A stretch of DNA of 64,000 nt from Monomorium pharaonis (lineage: Eukaryota > Arthropoda > Insecta > Hymenoptera > Formicidae). Below are positions 12,189 to 27,200 of the stretch, piece after piece (the stretch's first letter is position 1; every line of letters starts with the position of its first letter). The translations under genes were made by a program, and so were the position numbers. Under the pieces are notes generated by a model, which was not told where the DNA came from, did no database searches, and saw only the letters and a list, made by a program, of their open reading frames with translations. Location: the NCBI RefSeq assembly GCF_013373865.1, contig NC_050476.1, forward strand, positions 3,270,501 through 3,334,500, read 5' to 3'.

Positions 12189-15100
12189 ATTAAATAAAAT
12201 TTTTTTGAGAGTTTAGTAATATTTTATGCAAATATTAGTAATCAGAGGGAAATTATTTTCACATATTACTATAAATAAAATGTAAAATGTTGCAGTCACA
12301 TGTTTCTTGTATTTGCACACAACTGGACATAATCAGCTTTTCACAAATTCTCTAAAGGACTCATTTCACTGTCATTTCACTTTTAAACGTGCATCGATTT
12401 TCCAAATAATTTCTGAAAATCGCAATTAACAATGCAAACTCAAATACTTTAATTTTAATAGGAAAACACATATCGTGATCTATTAAAATCCATGAAATAT
12501 TTGAAAGAGTATAACGGCGCGGTGTACGTAGGCGTGAGTTTACAGAGTAAACTCGATGCATACAGATTTTATTCGCACGTTTATTTTTGTGGATTGTTCA
12601 GAAATCGCGGCTTTCAAACTCGTTGAATCACCTTCATCATTTTTTCCCTCTTTCGCGGTTTCTGCAACCGGGAGCGCATTACTGCTGCCACGGTATTTTA
12701 TAAAGCTAATCGTCAGTGCATTCAGAGATATGCGGTGAGAAAATCTACGCATGTCAAAGTAAGAGTACATAAAATTTGTGTTTATTTTAATCGTCAATAA
12801 AAATAACAGAGGCACGTGTACGTGTACATGTATGAATCCACATATATACAGCAGCATATTTTTATTTTTCAAATAAAAAAAATATTATTATTATGATACT
12901 GTAAAACCAATATTATAATTAGTACATTATATAAAATTATCCATTATATTTTCAATAGTTTGCAAGTACGTTTAATATACTCGTATTTCTTGAAAGTAGT
13001 TTTGTCAAGAAAATTTGCGCGTATCTTATAAATTGGTAGCGTAAAAGTGCAAAATCGCTCATAACATAAAAAGTAAAGAAAAGAAAAATATATGGAACTT
13101 TATTAGAGTGGCCACGAGAGGAAAGACGTAAACGAGAGCAAGAGAAGAATGGAGCCGCGGAGAACGTCCTGGTTTGGCGGGGGATTGTCGACGACGACGA
13201 CGTCGTCGTCGTCGTCGTCGTTGCGTCCGAAGTTGAAGTGGTTCTAGTCCAGCCTGGCATTGCAACCGGGTCCATGCCGGTTAGTTCGCCAAGTTTTTCC
13301 TTTGAGGATGAAAGATATTAATTAAACTGTCACAGACACGGTAGCATGCGCGCGCGCACGAGGAACCCCTGCCCAACTTTATTTCGCCACTTACAAGTTT
13401 ACCACTTAGGCGCCAGTGTACGCGAACGGGCGGGTGGGCGGGCGGGCCACTGCAAGTCATCATCCCTTTACGAATCTAACGCGCGATATTTATGCGCACG
13501 ATAGAGAACAGACGCAATCACGAACCGGCACGCGAAAACGTGACGTATGCATGCAGAAGGATTGGCCAATTATGCGTCAACAAGCATGGCCTGAGGCTTG
13601 ATGCACGCCAGACAAGTCGTTTATACGTTCTCCTTTTTTTCTCTTTTTCCCTTCTTATCTACTTTTTATGTATATTTTATACATCCGCTTCCGACAAGCG
13701 TGTTTCAATTATAACTATGTGCAATACATGATGTGCAAATTTGTAAAATTGCAAACGTAAAATTAAACTCTGAAAAAAAAAGAAGCCGTCACTTTTTAGT
13801 AAACCTATGTATTAATGACTTTCCTCTACCTTTTTATGGATTTCGGTTAGAGGTTCTTTCTTAAAGAACCGGTCGCATAATAAATGGTTCGTGGTTCTTC
13901 TATCTGCCGTTTCCTTTATTTAACTTCACTTACTTATCCAACATCTTCAGACAACTGACAGCGGTTCCGGTTAACATTTCAATAGCTGATAACCGATAGG
14001 TGAAACTAGAACACTTTGTAAAAAGATGAGAACAAAATGCGCACTAAAGCGAAATTTGCTAAGAACCTTGATCCTTTGATCTTGTACAGAACAAGTGAAG
14101 AGTTTTAAAAATATCTGCAAATGAGATTTGCCAATAGATCTATCAATGGTTCAATAGTTCACATGTAAATGTAACAAATTATTTTTCAAAGTCTAAAATT
14201 AGTACAAAAATTGAGCTTGGTATAAATAAAGTATAATTAACCATTCAAGATTTGTTTGCTATACTATTAAATGTTCCGTGAAAAAAACTTACTTTGACTT
14301 TGTCTTTATGTTACAAAGATATGTGTTTGCATCTTCAAAACATATTCTTTTTTAATTCCATTCTTAATATAGCAAATCATAAATTTTTTCAAAATTAATC
14401 GATTTGTTAAAAATAACTTGCTTCAAAATATGCGCCGCGACGGTCTATAAGATGAAGCGGTAGAAACAGTCAATACACCGGATGTGTTGATTTCGTTCGT
14501 GCAATGATTAAGAGATGATGCAATGCAAATTGCATAGCGTTGCTATCATTCGCTTCGGATAGTGTAATGATCTTATCTATCAAATGCCACGGTATGCGCG
14601 TGATGTCAGATTCTCGTGTGTAATATACTCGTACGTGTCTATCTGCGTAATACGTGACGTCGCAATACGTCTGCCTATTCGCGCTGTGATACGTCATACC
14701 AGATAGTTCATAATACGGATACATTGTGGACAAGCAGAAACGAAGCTTTGCTTTAAGAGCTTTGCTTCGGCTGCTTTAATTCACCGGTATATGAATAAAT
14801 ACATTTTACGTAAAACCTTAAAATAGTGATAAATAGAAAATTCTAAAGTCAAAAGTTTGGAAAAAATATACATCTATGACAAAAATTATGACAAAAATTA
14901 TAAAATTAAACTGAAAAAAGATGTAAAAAAAAACAAATGTAAAAAAACAAATTAATCAATTATTAATGCCTCGACGATTCAATGATTATGCAAAGTACCT
15001 ACAAAGATTGTTTTATATTAAACATAAAATAATAAATAGCATCTTCAAATTGTGATTTTAAAAAATAGATATTTGTCAACTATATGACAAATATATAATA

Positions 15101-15428
15101 ACAATACGATTGCAAGCAACAACTTGGCGAGGACTCATAAATACGGATTCTATAATTAATCGTACTTTTACCCAGGGATTCAAAATAATCCACGATTATC
15201 CCAGGCGATTAAAATATTAAACCTGATCGGCTTTGCATTCAGAGTAAATAGTAAATAGTAATCGCGCGGTAAAATTCCAAAAAATATTACTTTGATCAGA
15301 AGTGTGGTTAAGACGCAAGATTAAAGTTTCGCATTTAGCGTCACAGGTGCGACGCGGACACCATTCTCCGATACTATTCCGCAGGGAAACCCTTTAGACG
15401 TTAACGTATACAATATAATACGGTATAC

Positions 15429-15467
<39 letters not shown>

Positions 15468-18267
15468 TGTATTTATGTGTGTGTGTATATGTGTGTACGT
15501 ACGTACGTAAGTATGTACGTATGTCCAGGGTATAGCGGGCAAAACGTGTTTCGTTACTGTAGTTAACTGCGTTTACACAACATATCCTACGGCGTCGACC
15601 ATCTCGAGGCCGCGCAGCCGTTCACATCTGAGCACTACTGTTAACGGCGAGGAAGCTTCCGACGTAATGTGTAACGTTAAGGACGTTGGGCCATGTATAG
15701 AACCAATTACATTTGCGATTATATAGGTATACATCAGCGCCGAGACATTTGCAATTGCGAACTATACAGGAACTCGTACGTCTTCTCTCCAGTATTCAAT
15801 TGTCGTGAATAAATTCAAAATCGAGTGAACCGGAAATTTGCCATCTCCAAGATCTCTCTCTGAAGATTATCGATTTTCAGCTATTAAAATTTAAATTAGC
15901 AATTACAAAGCATCCTTTTCGAAGTGCGCACATGGAAAGAACAGTTTTGCAGAAGTCCCTTAGAAATTTCCTAAATTGTATAAATACATATCTAATATAT
16001 TAAAATAATTTCATTAGATCATCAAAATAATTACGTAGAACGCTCGGCTTAATTGCTAGAATATTAACATTTTATATAGCATTGCCTAAGTATCCTACCT
16101 AATTATTTTGATAGTCCAACAACATTATTTTCAGACCTGTATCTAGTTAAATTTTTAGATACTTGGACACAAAATCGTTCCTTTGTGTGATAAAATTTCT
16201 TTTCGTTACTGACTGAAGGGTAAACGAAATAAAACTTAATAAGCGCGATTTAACGAAAGAAGTTTTTAGCTTGAGCAGTCTGATTTATAAACGAAACTTT
16301 TCATAAGGTTTTATTTTGCGCTGCTGGAAGGGGCATGTTTAGATGTAGCGCTAATTAGCGCGCTAATTAGAAAGCCGTTACAGTGCAAAATACACGCGAG
16401 CCCTTATCGTATCATTTATGATTAAAAAAATAAACGCTCAAGATTTACGACGACGCTTAGCAACGTCTAAACTGAAAGAGTTTAAATTACGCGGAGAAAA
16501 AAACAAGATTTGTTATTTGCGCATCCGCATTTCACTTTTCGAGGGAGTCGGGAGGAATTCTCGAAAGTTAACGCCGGGTAATCCGGAAATTATCGATGAC
16601 ACTGAAACAATCGCTCCTCGTAGTTTGACTTCCGCAAGTCCATACCACCAGGGAAAGTGCGTAACTCCCGAGACACTCTGTATCACACCCGGTAACACGA
16701 CCCGGCGCCGCGCACGTGTTTGCACGGTACGCGCTTAATATTAATATGTGCTACACCTTATACTCCCGAATGAGGAATAGTTTCCAAGCATAGTTTCTCG
16801 CTCGCGCTCACGTACTAGTAGTAATCTTCTTACACGTTAAGGACGCGCTCCGGTATACGTGCACGGGCTGGTATTAAGGGTACGGAGGAGCGTGAGGTGA
16901 ATTGCGAGTGCGTAATAATATACGCGTTCACGTATACCTGCGTGCGCGTGTACAGACACGCAATGTACGCCTCACGTTGCACGTGCATCCACATTGTCCG
17001 AGACGCGGAGTTATAAATACAATTTTGGCGCACTTTACCGCGGCGCGGTTCCCGCTTATAGTCGGACGATAAAAAATGTTGGCAAATACGCTCGCATTTT
17101 TACACAGCTTTGTGTCTTCTCCCTCTCTCTCTCTCTTTCTGTACGAAATTCCCGCGCGCACTTCGCCGGGCACGACTGTCTTCCCGCGTGCAAAAATATC
17201 GCGTCTATTAATGTTGAAATATTTAATTTCCCGCCGCGCACATACACACGTGGACAGGTAGACGGTAGCCGCATTCTGTGTTGGTGTTTATTGCAACAAG
17301 TAGAAACGCACGGCCGTCTTTTTCGTAGAGGGCCATTTCAAATTCGCGTCCACGCTCCACGGTAATGGATCCTTTGTTGATGAAAATGCCGGTACGCGCT
17401 AATAATTTTTGCGCTCCGCGCCAGAGTGAAATGAAGCGGCTTACGCGAATTATGTTCTAACGATGCCGGCACATAATGTGCAACGCCCGCGTAACACAAT
17501 ACTGTCGTGCAGTTAATCTCAGGCAGTTTACGAAGTAAACTCCTAAACTAGTAATAGTACATATGTATAGCGAGCCCTTGGTTTTCAGTTAATTTCAAGT
17601 AGGAGTAGAATTTACTTAAGCGGAAATTTTGATTATGCCATAGGGTGGAATATTATTATGCATGGAGGGTAAAGGAAACGAGTGATATGAAAAATAGGTG
17701 AGCAACCCTAGGCCTGCGCGAGCACAAGGCGTCGGGACAGGGTGTTTATATTAATTTTCTTTATCGAGCGCGCGCCGTTTGCCTCTCGCCGGAATAATGG
17801 ATTCGGTTACGTCACCACGGCATCGCTCAATGTCGATCGCGTTTCCGCGCGAGAAACGAGAAAGAAAAGCCATCGAAACGGCCGTTCGAGGCGCTCGATC
17901 GAGCGCGCTGAACGCTTGTAAATTTCTCGTTGACTCCGGTAAACTTTTCACCGCCGCGCGCCGCCGCCGTCTCAGGACGGTACACATTTCCGTGCCGTAT
18001 TAACCGATCGACCGAGCGAGGCAACGCGACGTGCATTGTGTAACGCGATCGTGTGCATCGACTTGCATACGATCGTATCGGTGTGTATCGGTATGCGTGT
18101 AATGCTAAGGTACGGACGTATATATACATGGCGCTCCAACAGGCGGGAAACCTCCGTGTTCCGCATGTGCGATCTTACTAATTTCCGGGATCGGAGCCAT
18201 GAGAGGGCTGGACTGAAAATGAGAATCATGGCGAGCAAGCAAGGAAAGAACGAGAGATCGAGAGAGA

Positions 18268-18298
<31 letters not shown>

Positions 18299-21200
18299 GA
18301 ATGACGAGGATAGCATGGGCGTGAATTCGATTAATTAAACTTCGAATTCGCGCCGCTTCGCGGAAATGGAATTATCGCGGCGTAGTCGACGGCGGCGGCA
18401 GCGGCAAGCAAATGCATTGGTTTGGGGACAGCGAGCCGCCGACACCACCATCACCACCACCACCGCTACCAGAAGGGCGGTTACGTCTGCAACGGGGGTG
18501 CAACGGCGGTATTTGGAGGTCGAACGGTGTAACAGCTTGTGCCGGTGGAAAGGGCGTGGAAGGATGTGGGATAGCAAACTAACGCGAGAGCCGACGATAT
18601 ATATTTGCGGCCCGGAGCGGCGCGGCGCGATGGAGAAAAGTTTCGGCAGGGATTCGAGCCGTGAGAATTTAAAATCCCGCGAATCTGGCTAAGACCGACG
18701 GACTTTTCCTCTCCTCCCCCTCCCCCCCCCCCCCCTCCCAATCCTGCCCTTCTTCTCGACTTCGAGTGGCGTTTCAATAATCCGCTTTGGTATCGCGCCG
18801 CTTAGCCTTCGCCGAGGCGAAGAAGAGCCGAGCAGGCGTCTATTAGGTTCTCAAGTCGAATTCTCTCTCTCTCTCTCTCGGCCGTTGATCGATTGCCGAC
18901 ATCCGCCGTGAGTTGTGAGAAATACCGATTTCTCGCGCCCGTTACACGTGTATACCAAATTCACTTGGAAAATTGCCCGCATCACGTCTGCGATCGCTCG
19001 CGATGTTCGAGAGTAGGAAAGCTGTACGCTCCGGTTATAAAATGCATAAAACTTGAAACAAGATACGGGCAAGAAAAATAAGTTTCCTCGTTGTGATTCT
19101 TCGCTCGATGCCAGAACTTTGATTACAATTTAATTTAAGTCTATTTAATTTAAACAAACATGTTATTATCTCCAAGCCCGATTATGGTTTTTTCGATATA
19201 TTATTTATTTTCCAGATGTAAAAATTAATCTTGTAATAATTAGATTATCCAGTTATGCATTATTAATATTTGTAATTAATATAATTTTTAATATCGATAA
19301 TTAAGCGTTAAGCGTAAAAAAGTAAGCGAGGCGAGATTATGACTGACTAATAAAGTTGAAGAAACTTATAAAACTCTCAACTTTCAGAGTGATGGTTCGA
19401 TAATCCGCTTATGTCATCGCTTTAGTGAAAAAAAATCTCATGAAGAGTCTGCATCTTTATTGGTACGTTAAAATAAAACTTCAATGAGGATGGAGAAATA
19501 TTTTTCGCGAGAAGTACTTGTCATATAGACAAATCTCATTTCATGTTAATCTCGTTTTAAAATATTTTCTTCAAAATGTTAAAGAAAGTTCTGCAAAAGG
19601 ACAAAAAACTATAAGCAGAAAAACAAAATTAAGTATCACAATATAAAATAGGAAACCTAAAATTAAATCAGAATTGATTAAGTTAATTTCAAATACAAGT
19701 AAAACATATTTCGCGTATATAAAAAGTTATCGGATGACAGGACGATGGATGTTTTTAAAAAGATATGTTTCATTTATTTTTACAACGCTCGTTACAAGCG
19801 AAATGAAAACTTCCAAAAGAACGACAAATAGGAAGTTGTGAGATGGAGTTTGACAGATTTATATCATCTAATCCGTCGCAAGGTACTGTGAATGCGATAA
19901 AAAAAAAGCGACGTAGGAGAAAAGGAAGCATATGTCACGGGTTGTACCTCTTTTCCCCCTTCGTGGCGTAGACAGCGCTGATGATAAAAATCCTTTTGCA
20001 GCCGCATAATATCATAATAACTATGTAAATCAGACCGCCGTAGCAACCCACAAACAGAGAATCGGATATTCGTATGCTAAGCCTCAACCTGTTCCGCGCA
20101 CCGTAGCCGCCATTTCGCTTTGACATACACTATATATCAGCTGTTACCCCGACAACGAGCTGGGCTCTCGTAAAAAAGCATTATTTAACTATCTACTCTT
20201 TTAGTATTAACGGTTGCTAGCTATGGTGACATCAAACAAATCCTCTCTTGCAAAAACGCCGAAGCGTACAAGAAGTGCGTGTGAAGAGGTAATGCGAAAA
20301 TGCGCCGCGTATCGTGTGTCGAAAAATCGCTTAACTATAATAAAAATTCCAACTGTCAAACAAATTGCACTGTAATTTAAAAGATTTCATTACAATACGA
20401 AATTGTGCGCGCGTGCCAAGCATCTCCAGAATAACTTCTGTTAGTAAATGACTCTATCGGATTACAAAGGCGAGTTAAACATTTATCGGTCTTTACGACG
20501 AGTTCAAGAAAAGTTTAAAAAGCGACTCTGCCAGGATCATATTTACATTGAGAGAAGTTCGAGATAAGTACAGAGGCAGAGCTTGCGCGCGAATACGAGT
20601 TTTAAGAAAACTTAAAACAAGACGTGCGCAAAAGATATCTGGCAAAATATTTAAAAAAGGAACAAATATTTAGATCTGCGGAATATTTAGTATTATATTC
20701 TACAAAAAAAAACATAATAACATTATTTTCATTAGGTAGTTTACCAAAGAAAATATAAAAAATAAGAAATGTACACAATTTTTCTATATCGCACGTTTTT
20801 TTCTGAGTTACTTATGTTATATAAAAATAATTTTGTATATTATATTTATATTCCAAACAATTTTTTCTCCGAAATGTTCAAAGTTTTTTATTTTTAATTC
20901 TGTTTTTCTAAAAATTTTATCATACACGCTAATGTCATATTATTTTTATTCTTTTACTCCGTAATTATACTTGTTTTTCATAAACTTCGTTAATAATAAA
21001 TCCGCGGATGCACGGCTATGAAAAAAAATTTTATTCGCAATGAAGGTTGAAGGTTTTCCGATCGTACCTACACGATGAAAAATGTTTAAAAGGCGATTAT
21101 ACGTCTCTCGAGACGACCATAGTCCATAGACATAACGTTTTGACAACAAGCCAAGCGTCACAACGGATTTAATGAGCAGTCGTAAACGCGTTACAACCGG

Positions 21201-24200
21201 TCGACAACACGCGGTTGAATGAGATTTTAAACGCAAGCGGATAGTGCTTTTCTTCTACAAAGTCGAGAAGCAAAATTTATTAAACAGAAAGCTTTAATTA
21301 TCCTTTGTATATCAATCGCAATATTGTACGTCGTACGTTGACATTATTGTGCTTTCATGTAAAAACTTCGCGTTGTAAACTAGCAATTACATCGATTATT
21401 ACGTAATATGAACTCTTCATTGCATTTCATTATATTCATATTTCATTGGTTGTATAATTAGCATAATATAAAGCGATACAATGTAACAGAATTGTGATGT
21501 AATTATTTGATATTATTTAAAACGTGGCGTAAAAGGATCGAAACCAACCTTTAAATTACTCGCAAGGAGATGGCTATCGCGAGTCATATTCGCGGTGTAA
21601 TTACCAAACGTGGCGCGGAACTCTTACATGAGGTACGCTAATTAATCTAACACAGGTATACGTACGAATATATTGCGTTGCGTTAGCCTCTTACGGAACT
21701 TCGTGCTTTAGTTTGACTGTAGAGTATTACGAGACACCTTCTTGTGCGAATGACGTAAGATGTAGTAAAGACGCTATATAATTTGTCAAAACTTCAAAAT
21801 ATATATGGTCGTAAATTTTATGCCAAAAAACATAAATTTATTATGTATTTTGACGTAGGTGTTTGAGAGGTACCTCACGTCGCTAAAAAATGCATATACT
21901 TCCAACGAAAGTTTCCAACTTCGTCAAAGATCGAGGTTTCCGTTACATTTCTGTTAAACTTGCCATTAATTACGCAGAACGTAGCTACGAAAAATATACT
22001 GTTTTACTTTTACGTCCGTCAAATATCGCGTAATCGCGCAAACATTAATGAGATCGTCCCGGTAAATTTATCGGAAAGATTGTTTATATTTTACTAAGAC
22101 GGAACGATACGGCATTGACATAGCGATACCGAGAAATATTCGCCAAATACGCTGGAGGGTTTAATAAATGCAAGATGATACCGAAGTTTCGCGATGAAAG
22201 TTAAGCACTCTTCGAGAGAGCAACGCGGAAGCACACGGAGCAAGGCGAAGGAGCGAAGGCCGTCGTCCGCGAACGTGGCAGCCGAACTTCCGGTGTTGTC
22301 GTCTTTTTTTTTTCGCAAATTAATGCTTTCGCTCGAGATAAAAATTTGCTGAGCCTCGCGCGTATCAAAAAAGAAAAAGAAAAATATTTACCCTTCCGGC
22401 GAGCGAGAAGTTGGCCGTGTCTCGCCCTCCTCCTATCCTCCTCCTTATCATGGAAGTTGGCTATTCTGTCGTAATAACCGAGAACTTTGTTAAACTCTCG
22501 TTTAAGGAAAATCTCACTTTCCCGGAACTCTTCTCCGGGGCATTAATGGCTCGATTCATTCTGGCTATCCGCGGCTGTCCTTATTAACTTAACGCAATAC
22601 ATGTCACGCGCGTCAGCAGTGATGTAAAACAAGCGTTCGGGGACTCGAAGGCGAAGCAAGCAGTTAATGCCGGCGATCGTGGACCGATTTAAGGGAGACA
22701 TTAGCATGCCAAGTACGATAAAATTTGCATAGAACGCGGAACAGACTCTGTCGCTCGACCTGTACCCGCTTTATTGAGATAAAGATTCAAATTTCGCACG
22801 CCGTTCATCCTCGACATGCTGTCGTCAAATTAGTAAATCCCTTACGACTAGAATGCTGTTGTCGTATCTAGAAGAGTATCGAAGCTTTTTGACGCGAGTA
22901 TTCTAAAGCAGTTATTTAATTAAACAATTGACTCTATTAATTACACAAAAGAATTTTCTCTTTACATAGATTTTTCGTTATGAAAATATTAATAACTAAC
23001 GTTATACATAAACCATGTATTTATATAAGTAATTTTTGAATACGACAAAATTATTTATATCTTATTGGATAATTGATTTGTTTTATACAAAATAATTTAT
23101 ATACACATACATAAAAGCATTATTATTGCAATTAAAAGCTGCATCAATTAAATTAGACTGAATAGTAAATTTGTAAAAATTTTTGTATGTTTTCTATACC
23201 ACTGTACTTCAAAGTTAAGGTAATTTAAATTAATTTCACGCGGCAGCGTGTAATCATTTTTACTTTACTTTTATCGATAATCTCAGCATGAATTTTTCGT
23301 TATAACACAGTAAACGGGTGAAATCAATTTTACACGGCATGCTCCTACTGTTGTCAATTTCTCAGTCTATCGTGACTACTAATAATATTTCTTATCGTCC
23401 TCTTGACGTGTTAAGGAGATGTTAAGAGGCTCTAAGTTTCTACTGTACTGTTGCGGGTTTGTGGTCACTTAAACCTAAATCTCCTTAACTCCTTAACAGC
23501 ACATGATACAAATGCATTGCAATACATAGAGAGAAATGTTTCTTTAGATTTACAAATTTTTTTAGATTCTTAAAGAAATTTTATGTAACTGGAATGGTCC
23601 AACCAAAATATTTAAATTAGGAAATGCAATTGTTTGAATTTTTAAATAATATACATCTATTTTAAAAAGAAAATATTGTTTCGAAATAATTAAAAAATTC
23701 TTTTTACTTAAATCATTTTATTATTTCAATACGAAAGTATTATACTATTTTGCTTAAATTATAATTTTATTATATTATAAAAATTTTATTTTAATTCCTA
23801 AATAAATTTATTGTATTTTTAGGAATAAAAAGCATTAGTAATAATGAAAGTATAAACTTTAATGCTAAATGTAGATGTTTGATGAAACTCGTGCTGCGTT
23901 TTATCTCTCATATGCTGAACTTTGCTTACAACAAATCAACGAATCAACGAATTATGCCAGTTACCTCAAAAAATTATAATGTTCCATCAAAATATTGTTT
24001 CAATTTGTTGTTTTTTACTAAACAATATAATGTGTATTTAATCCAACAAAACAAAAGAAATATTAATATTCCACAAAATGTTTTATTCAAGGTTATATTA
24101 TTTCGTGAAATAAATGTAAGTCAAACAAATAGAAATACTGAATGTAAAAAAACACTTTTCTCTATATAAATATAAAAATAAAATGTTTGCGTGTGCGTTA

Positions 24201-27200
24201 ATAGAAATGCTTCGCATTTGTTTCAAAATTAAACTTTTACGTATTATAAATTTTTACATTCAAACGAGAGTCAAAAACCGGCGATCATAAATCGCATACC
24301 TTGCAAGTCTACCCCGAAACGTCTCGATAGCGATTGACTTCGGCGCATCACGATGCATTTTGCGTAGCGGTGAGATCCGATCAAAATAAGAGCATCATTT
24401 GTCGAATGCGCGATCTGCAGCGTGCACAGTGGCTGGAGCACTTCCGTCCCTCGTGCGTGACGGTTCCATCTCTATACAGCCCCGTGATTTCCCATTCATG
24501 ATAACTCGCTCGCGCGGCACGGGAACATAGTGTAACTGCACCGACATGTAGAAACATTCCTCGCTTTTTCAGCCTGCGATCTCTCGACGGTGCATCGACG
24601 GTATCGGCTCTACGTGTCGGAACGTATCGCCGGCGAATGGTGTCTGTAAGATCGCTGAAATACGTCGGACGATATTTCGCCCTGTCGGACGTCGACACGC
24701 GCTCCTCCTTCTCGTCGTCGTCGTCGTCGTCTCTGGCAGCTGCACGCTGATTTCGATCTTGGGGGAGGAGGGAGGGCCCATTTCCCTTCGCGCGCGCATT
24801 CGTTTTCCGGACTGCGTTTTCGCTCGGACTCAAAAATTCCGTGCAAGGCGCCCGAGATTTATGTTTCGGCGCGCGGAAAACTGAGTTAGATCGCGGACGT
24901 TATTGTTGATCGTGTAAATCGGGCGTTACACGCCAACAAATCGGTCCTTTTATTTGCGAATATTGCCAATCGACCTGAATCGCCAATCTCCCTCTACATT
25001 TTATTTCGATTTGAAAATTCTGTTCGTACAGCACGGTGCCCCAATATTTACGAGATAGATGTAAAAACTGTGATAACTCGGCAAAGTAATAACTCGTGCG
25101 CGTACACGACGATATAGATGTTGATCTTCCTTCTTCAGTTACTTTTAATTATCGCTATATAAATACGTATGTGTGAAAACCTTCCCCAAAAAACTAAAAA
25201 AAATGACTACGCAAATATGTTGAGTTAAACGATTCATCGAATTTGTCTTAAAGCATAATTATATATCAACGCAATTGCTATTAATGAAGTGCTTTAGTTT
25301 CTAATAGTAAAGCAGTTGATTACTAAACGGAGGATTCATATTCAATTCCCACTTATCGTCTCACATATATAACACTAAACATGTGTGTCAAATAGGAAAA
25401 TATTTTGTTGTGATAAAAACAAAATACAGTACCTACAACATATATTTAATCCCAAAATAATTGGAAATCGCGGAACTATTGTTCTTTGAAGGATCAAGAT
25501 TTTCAAACAATAAAAGACATTCCACAGTTTTCTACGTTAGAAGTTGAATCGAATCTGAATCCTTCTTTCAAACATCACGAACTTGCACTCGAGAGGCATA
25601 CCAAATGGGAACGGAGAGAATTCTGCCGTATAAACATATAATTGTTATTGATCCGATCTAAAGAATGGCAAAAATAAGATTATATTTTAATAAAATATAA
25701 TTTGGAAATCCGTTTTCAGAGAACAATATAGTATCACTTAATATATAATTTCCAATATAACCTCAAGATCAAGTATGTTTTCGGTATTTTCTTTCACAAT
25801 GAAATATTCTCCTATTTAACACATTTAGTGTAGTAAGATTTAAGTTATATTTAGTGAGATTGTAAATTATATGTAGACTTTTCTTATGCTTAGATTTCCA
25901 TTTCGCAGTATTATGCAGTATTATCTTCAGCTAACAAATTAAACACAATAAATAACATATCAATGTGAGAATAAATAAATAAATAATAAATATAATCAAA
26001 AGACAAATCAACACAAATCATTAATTCACGGATAATGAAACTGTTAAACCTCAATATACTCGAGATATAATGTGTTCAATTTAGACGGATAAATTCGTCG
26101 TCAAGATTAATGAATAACGAAGGAATAATATTTGTTCAACGAAATCGTATAATTATGCAGAGTGGGAAGGTACAATTATCGTTTGTGGTAACTTCTTTCA
26201 TTTCTGTAACATTTAAAATCGTATTCATGAACTTTCATGAATTGCAATGACCTCTTCTTTTCCACTTTTAAATTGTGTCCCGCACCTTCCACACTTTTCC
26301 AGCCAACTCCATTTCTATTATTCCGAAAACGCCGATCCCATCGAAGCTGAGTAATTTCGTAAAAATTTTATAACAATCGTAAAGATTTATTACGTAACTT
26401 TCGCAGTTATTTACGTATCTTTTTGGGGGAAAAAAAAAACACATTCTTCGATTTCTGACGGATTTATCACTCGATTGAAATATGTAATGCTCACATGTAT
26501 CACGAGTACAATATTGTTTGGTTTAACATCGTCGTATACACGCCCGAATTCTCTCGGATTCTTCACAATGTCACGATATGGTACGGCTATTTATTTTGAT
26601 ATCAAGTTTCTCACCCCGGAGGCTTTCCGCAAAGAAACTGCTACAAAAACGACGCAGCCGTTCTATTGCGTTCGAATCTCGATTGCTTAAACCCGCTAAC
26701 GTAGTTACGTATTTTACGACGCGGAAGGAAATAACAATGCCGCGTCGGTCTCATGCCTTACCTTTACTACTGACCGTCACAACTTTCATTCGTTACTGCA
26801 TTCACGACACCTTACAAACGGCCGTGATTGCAGAAAGCGAAATGTAAAATCGTAACAATGTTTGAAATACTGCCTAGCGTATAAAATCGATGTAACCGTC
26901 ATAAAATAAGCATGCATGTCGACATTGTAGAAATAACACACTGCCTGTTAAAAATCGGATTAAAACTGCATTGTAATTTATAAACTGGAAATAATTTTCA
27001 TTTAGCATGTGCATTATAATTACGTTATCTACTTAATTTACCCATCGATAATTACGATTTAACTACATACATCAATTTAACTACTATACATTCTTAAAAA
27101 TTTACATGCAGATATTATGCAGCAAAAGCTAATTACGAAAGAGGTATAATAAAAAAAAATTTTTTTAAATATTTCTTGCATCTAAATAATATATGTATGT

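Noticed and set aside
12556..12872. Frames of 60-110 codons on both strands
   Set aside because: AT-rich, overlapping on opposite strands, with no motif; chance.
24381..24833. 150-codon minus-strand open frame with an Asp run
   Set aside because: The Asp run comes from a TCG microsatellite, two other minus-strand frames overlap it, and no family resemblance or splice context was seen.
25300..25365. tRNA-like TTCAATTCCC stretch
   Set aside because: No pairing acceptor and D arms could be built around it; not a tRNA.
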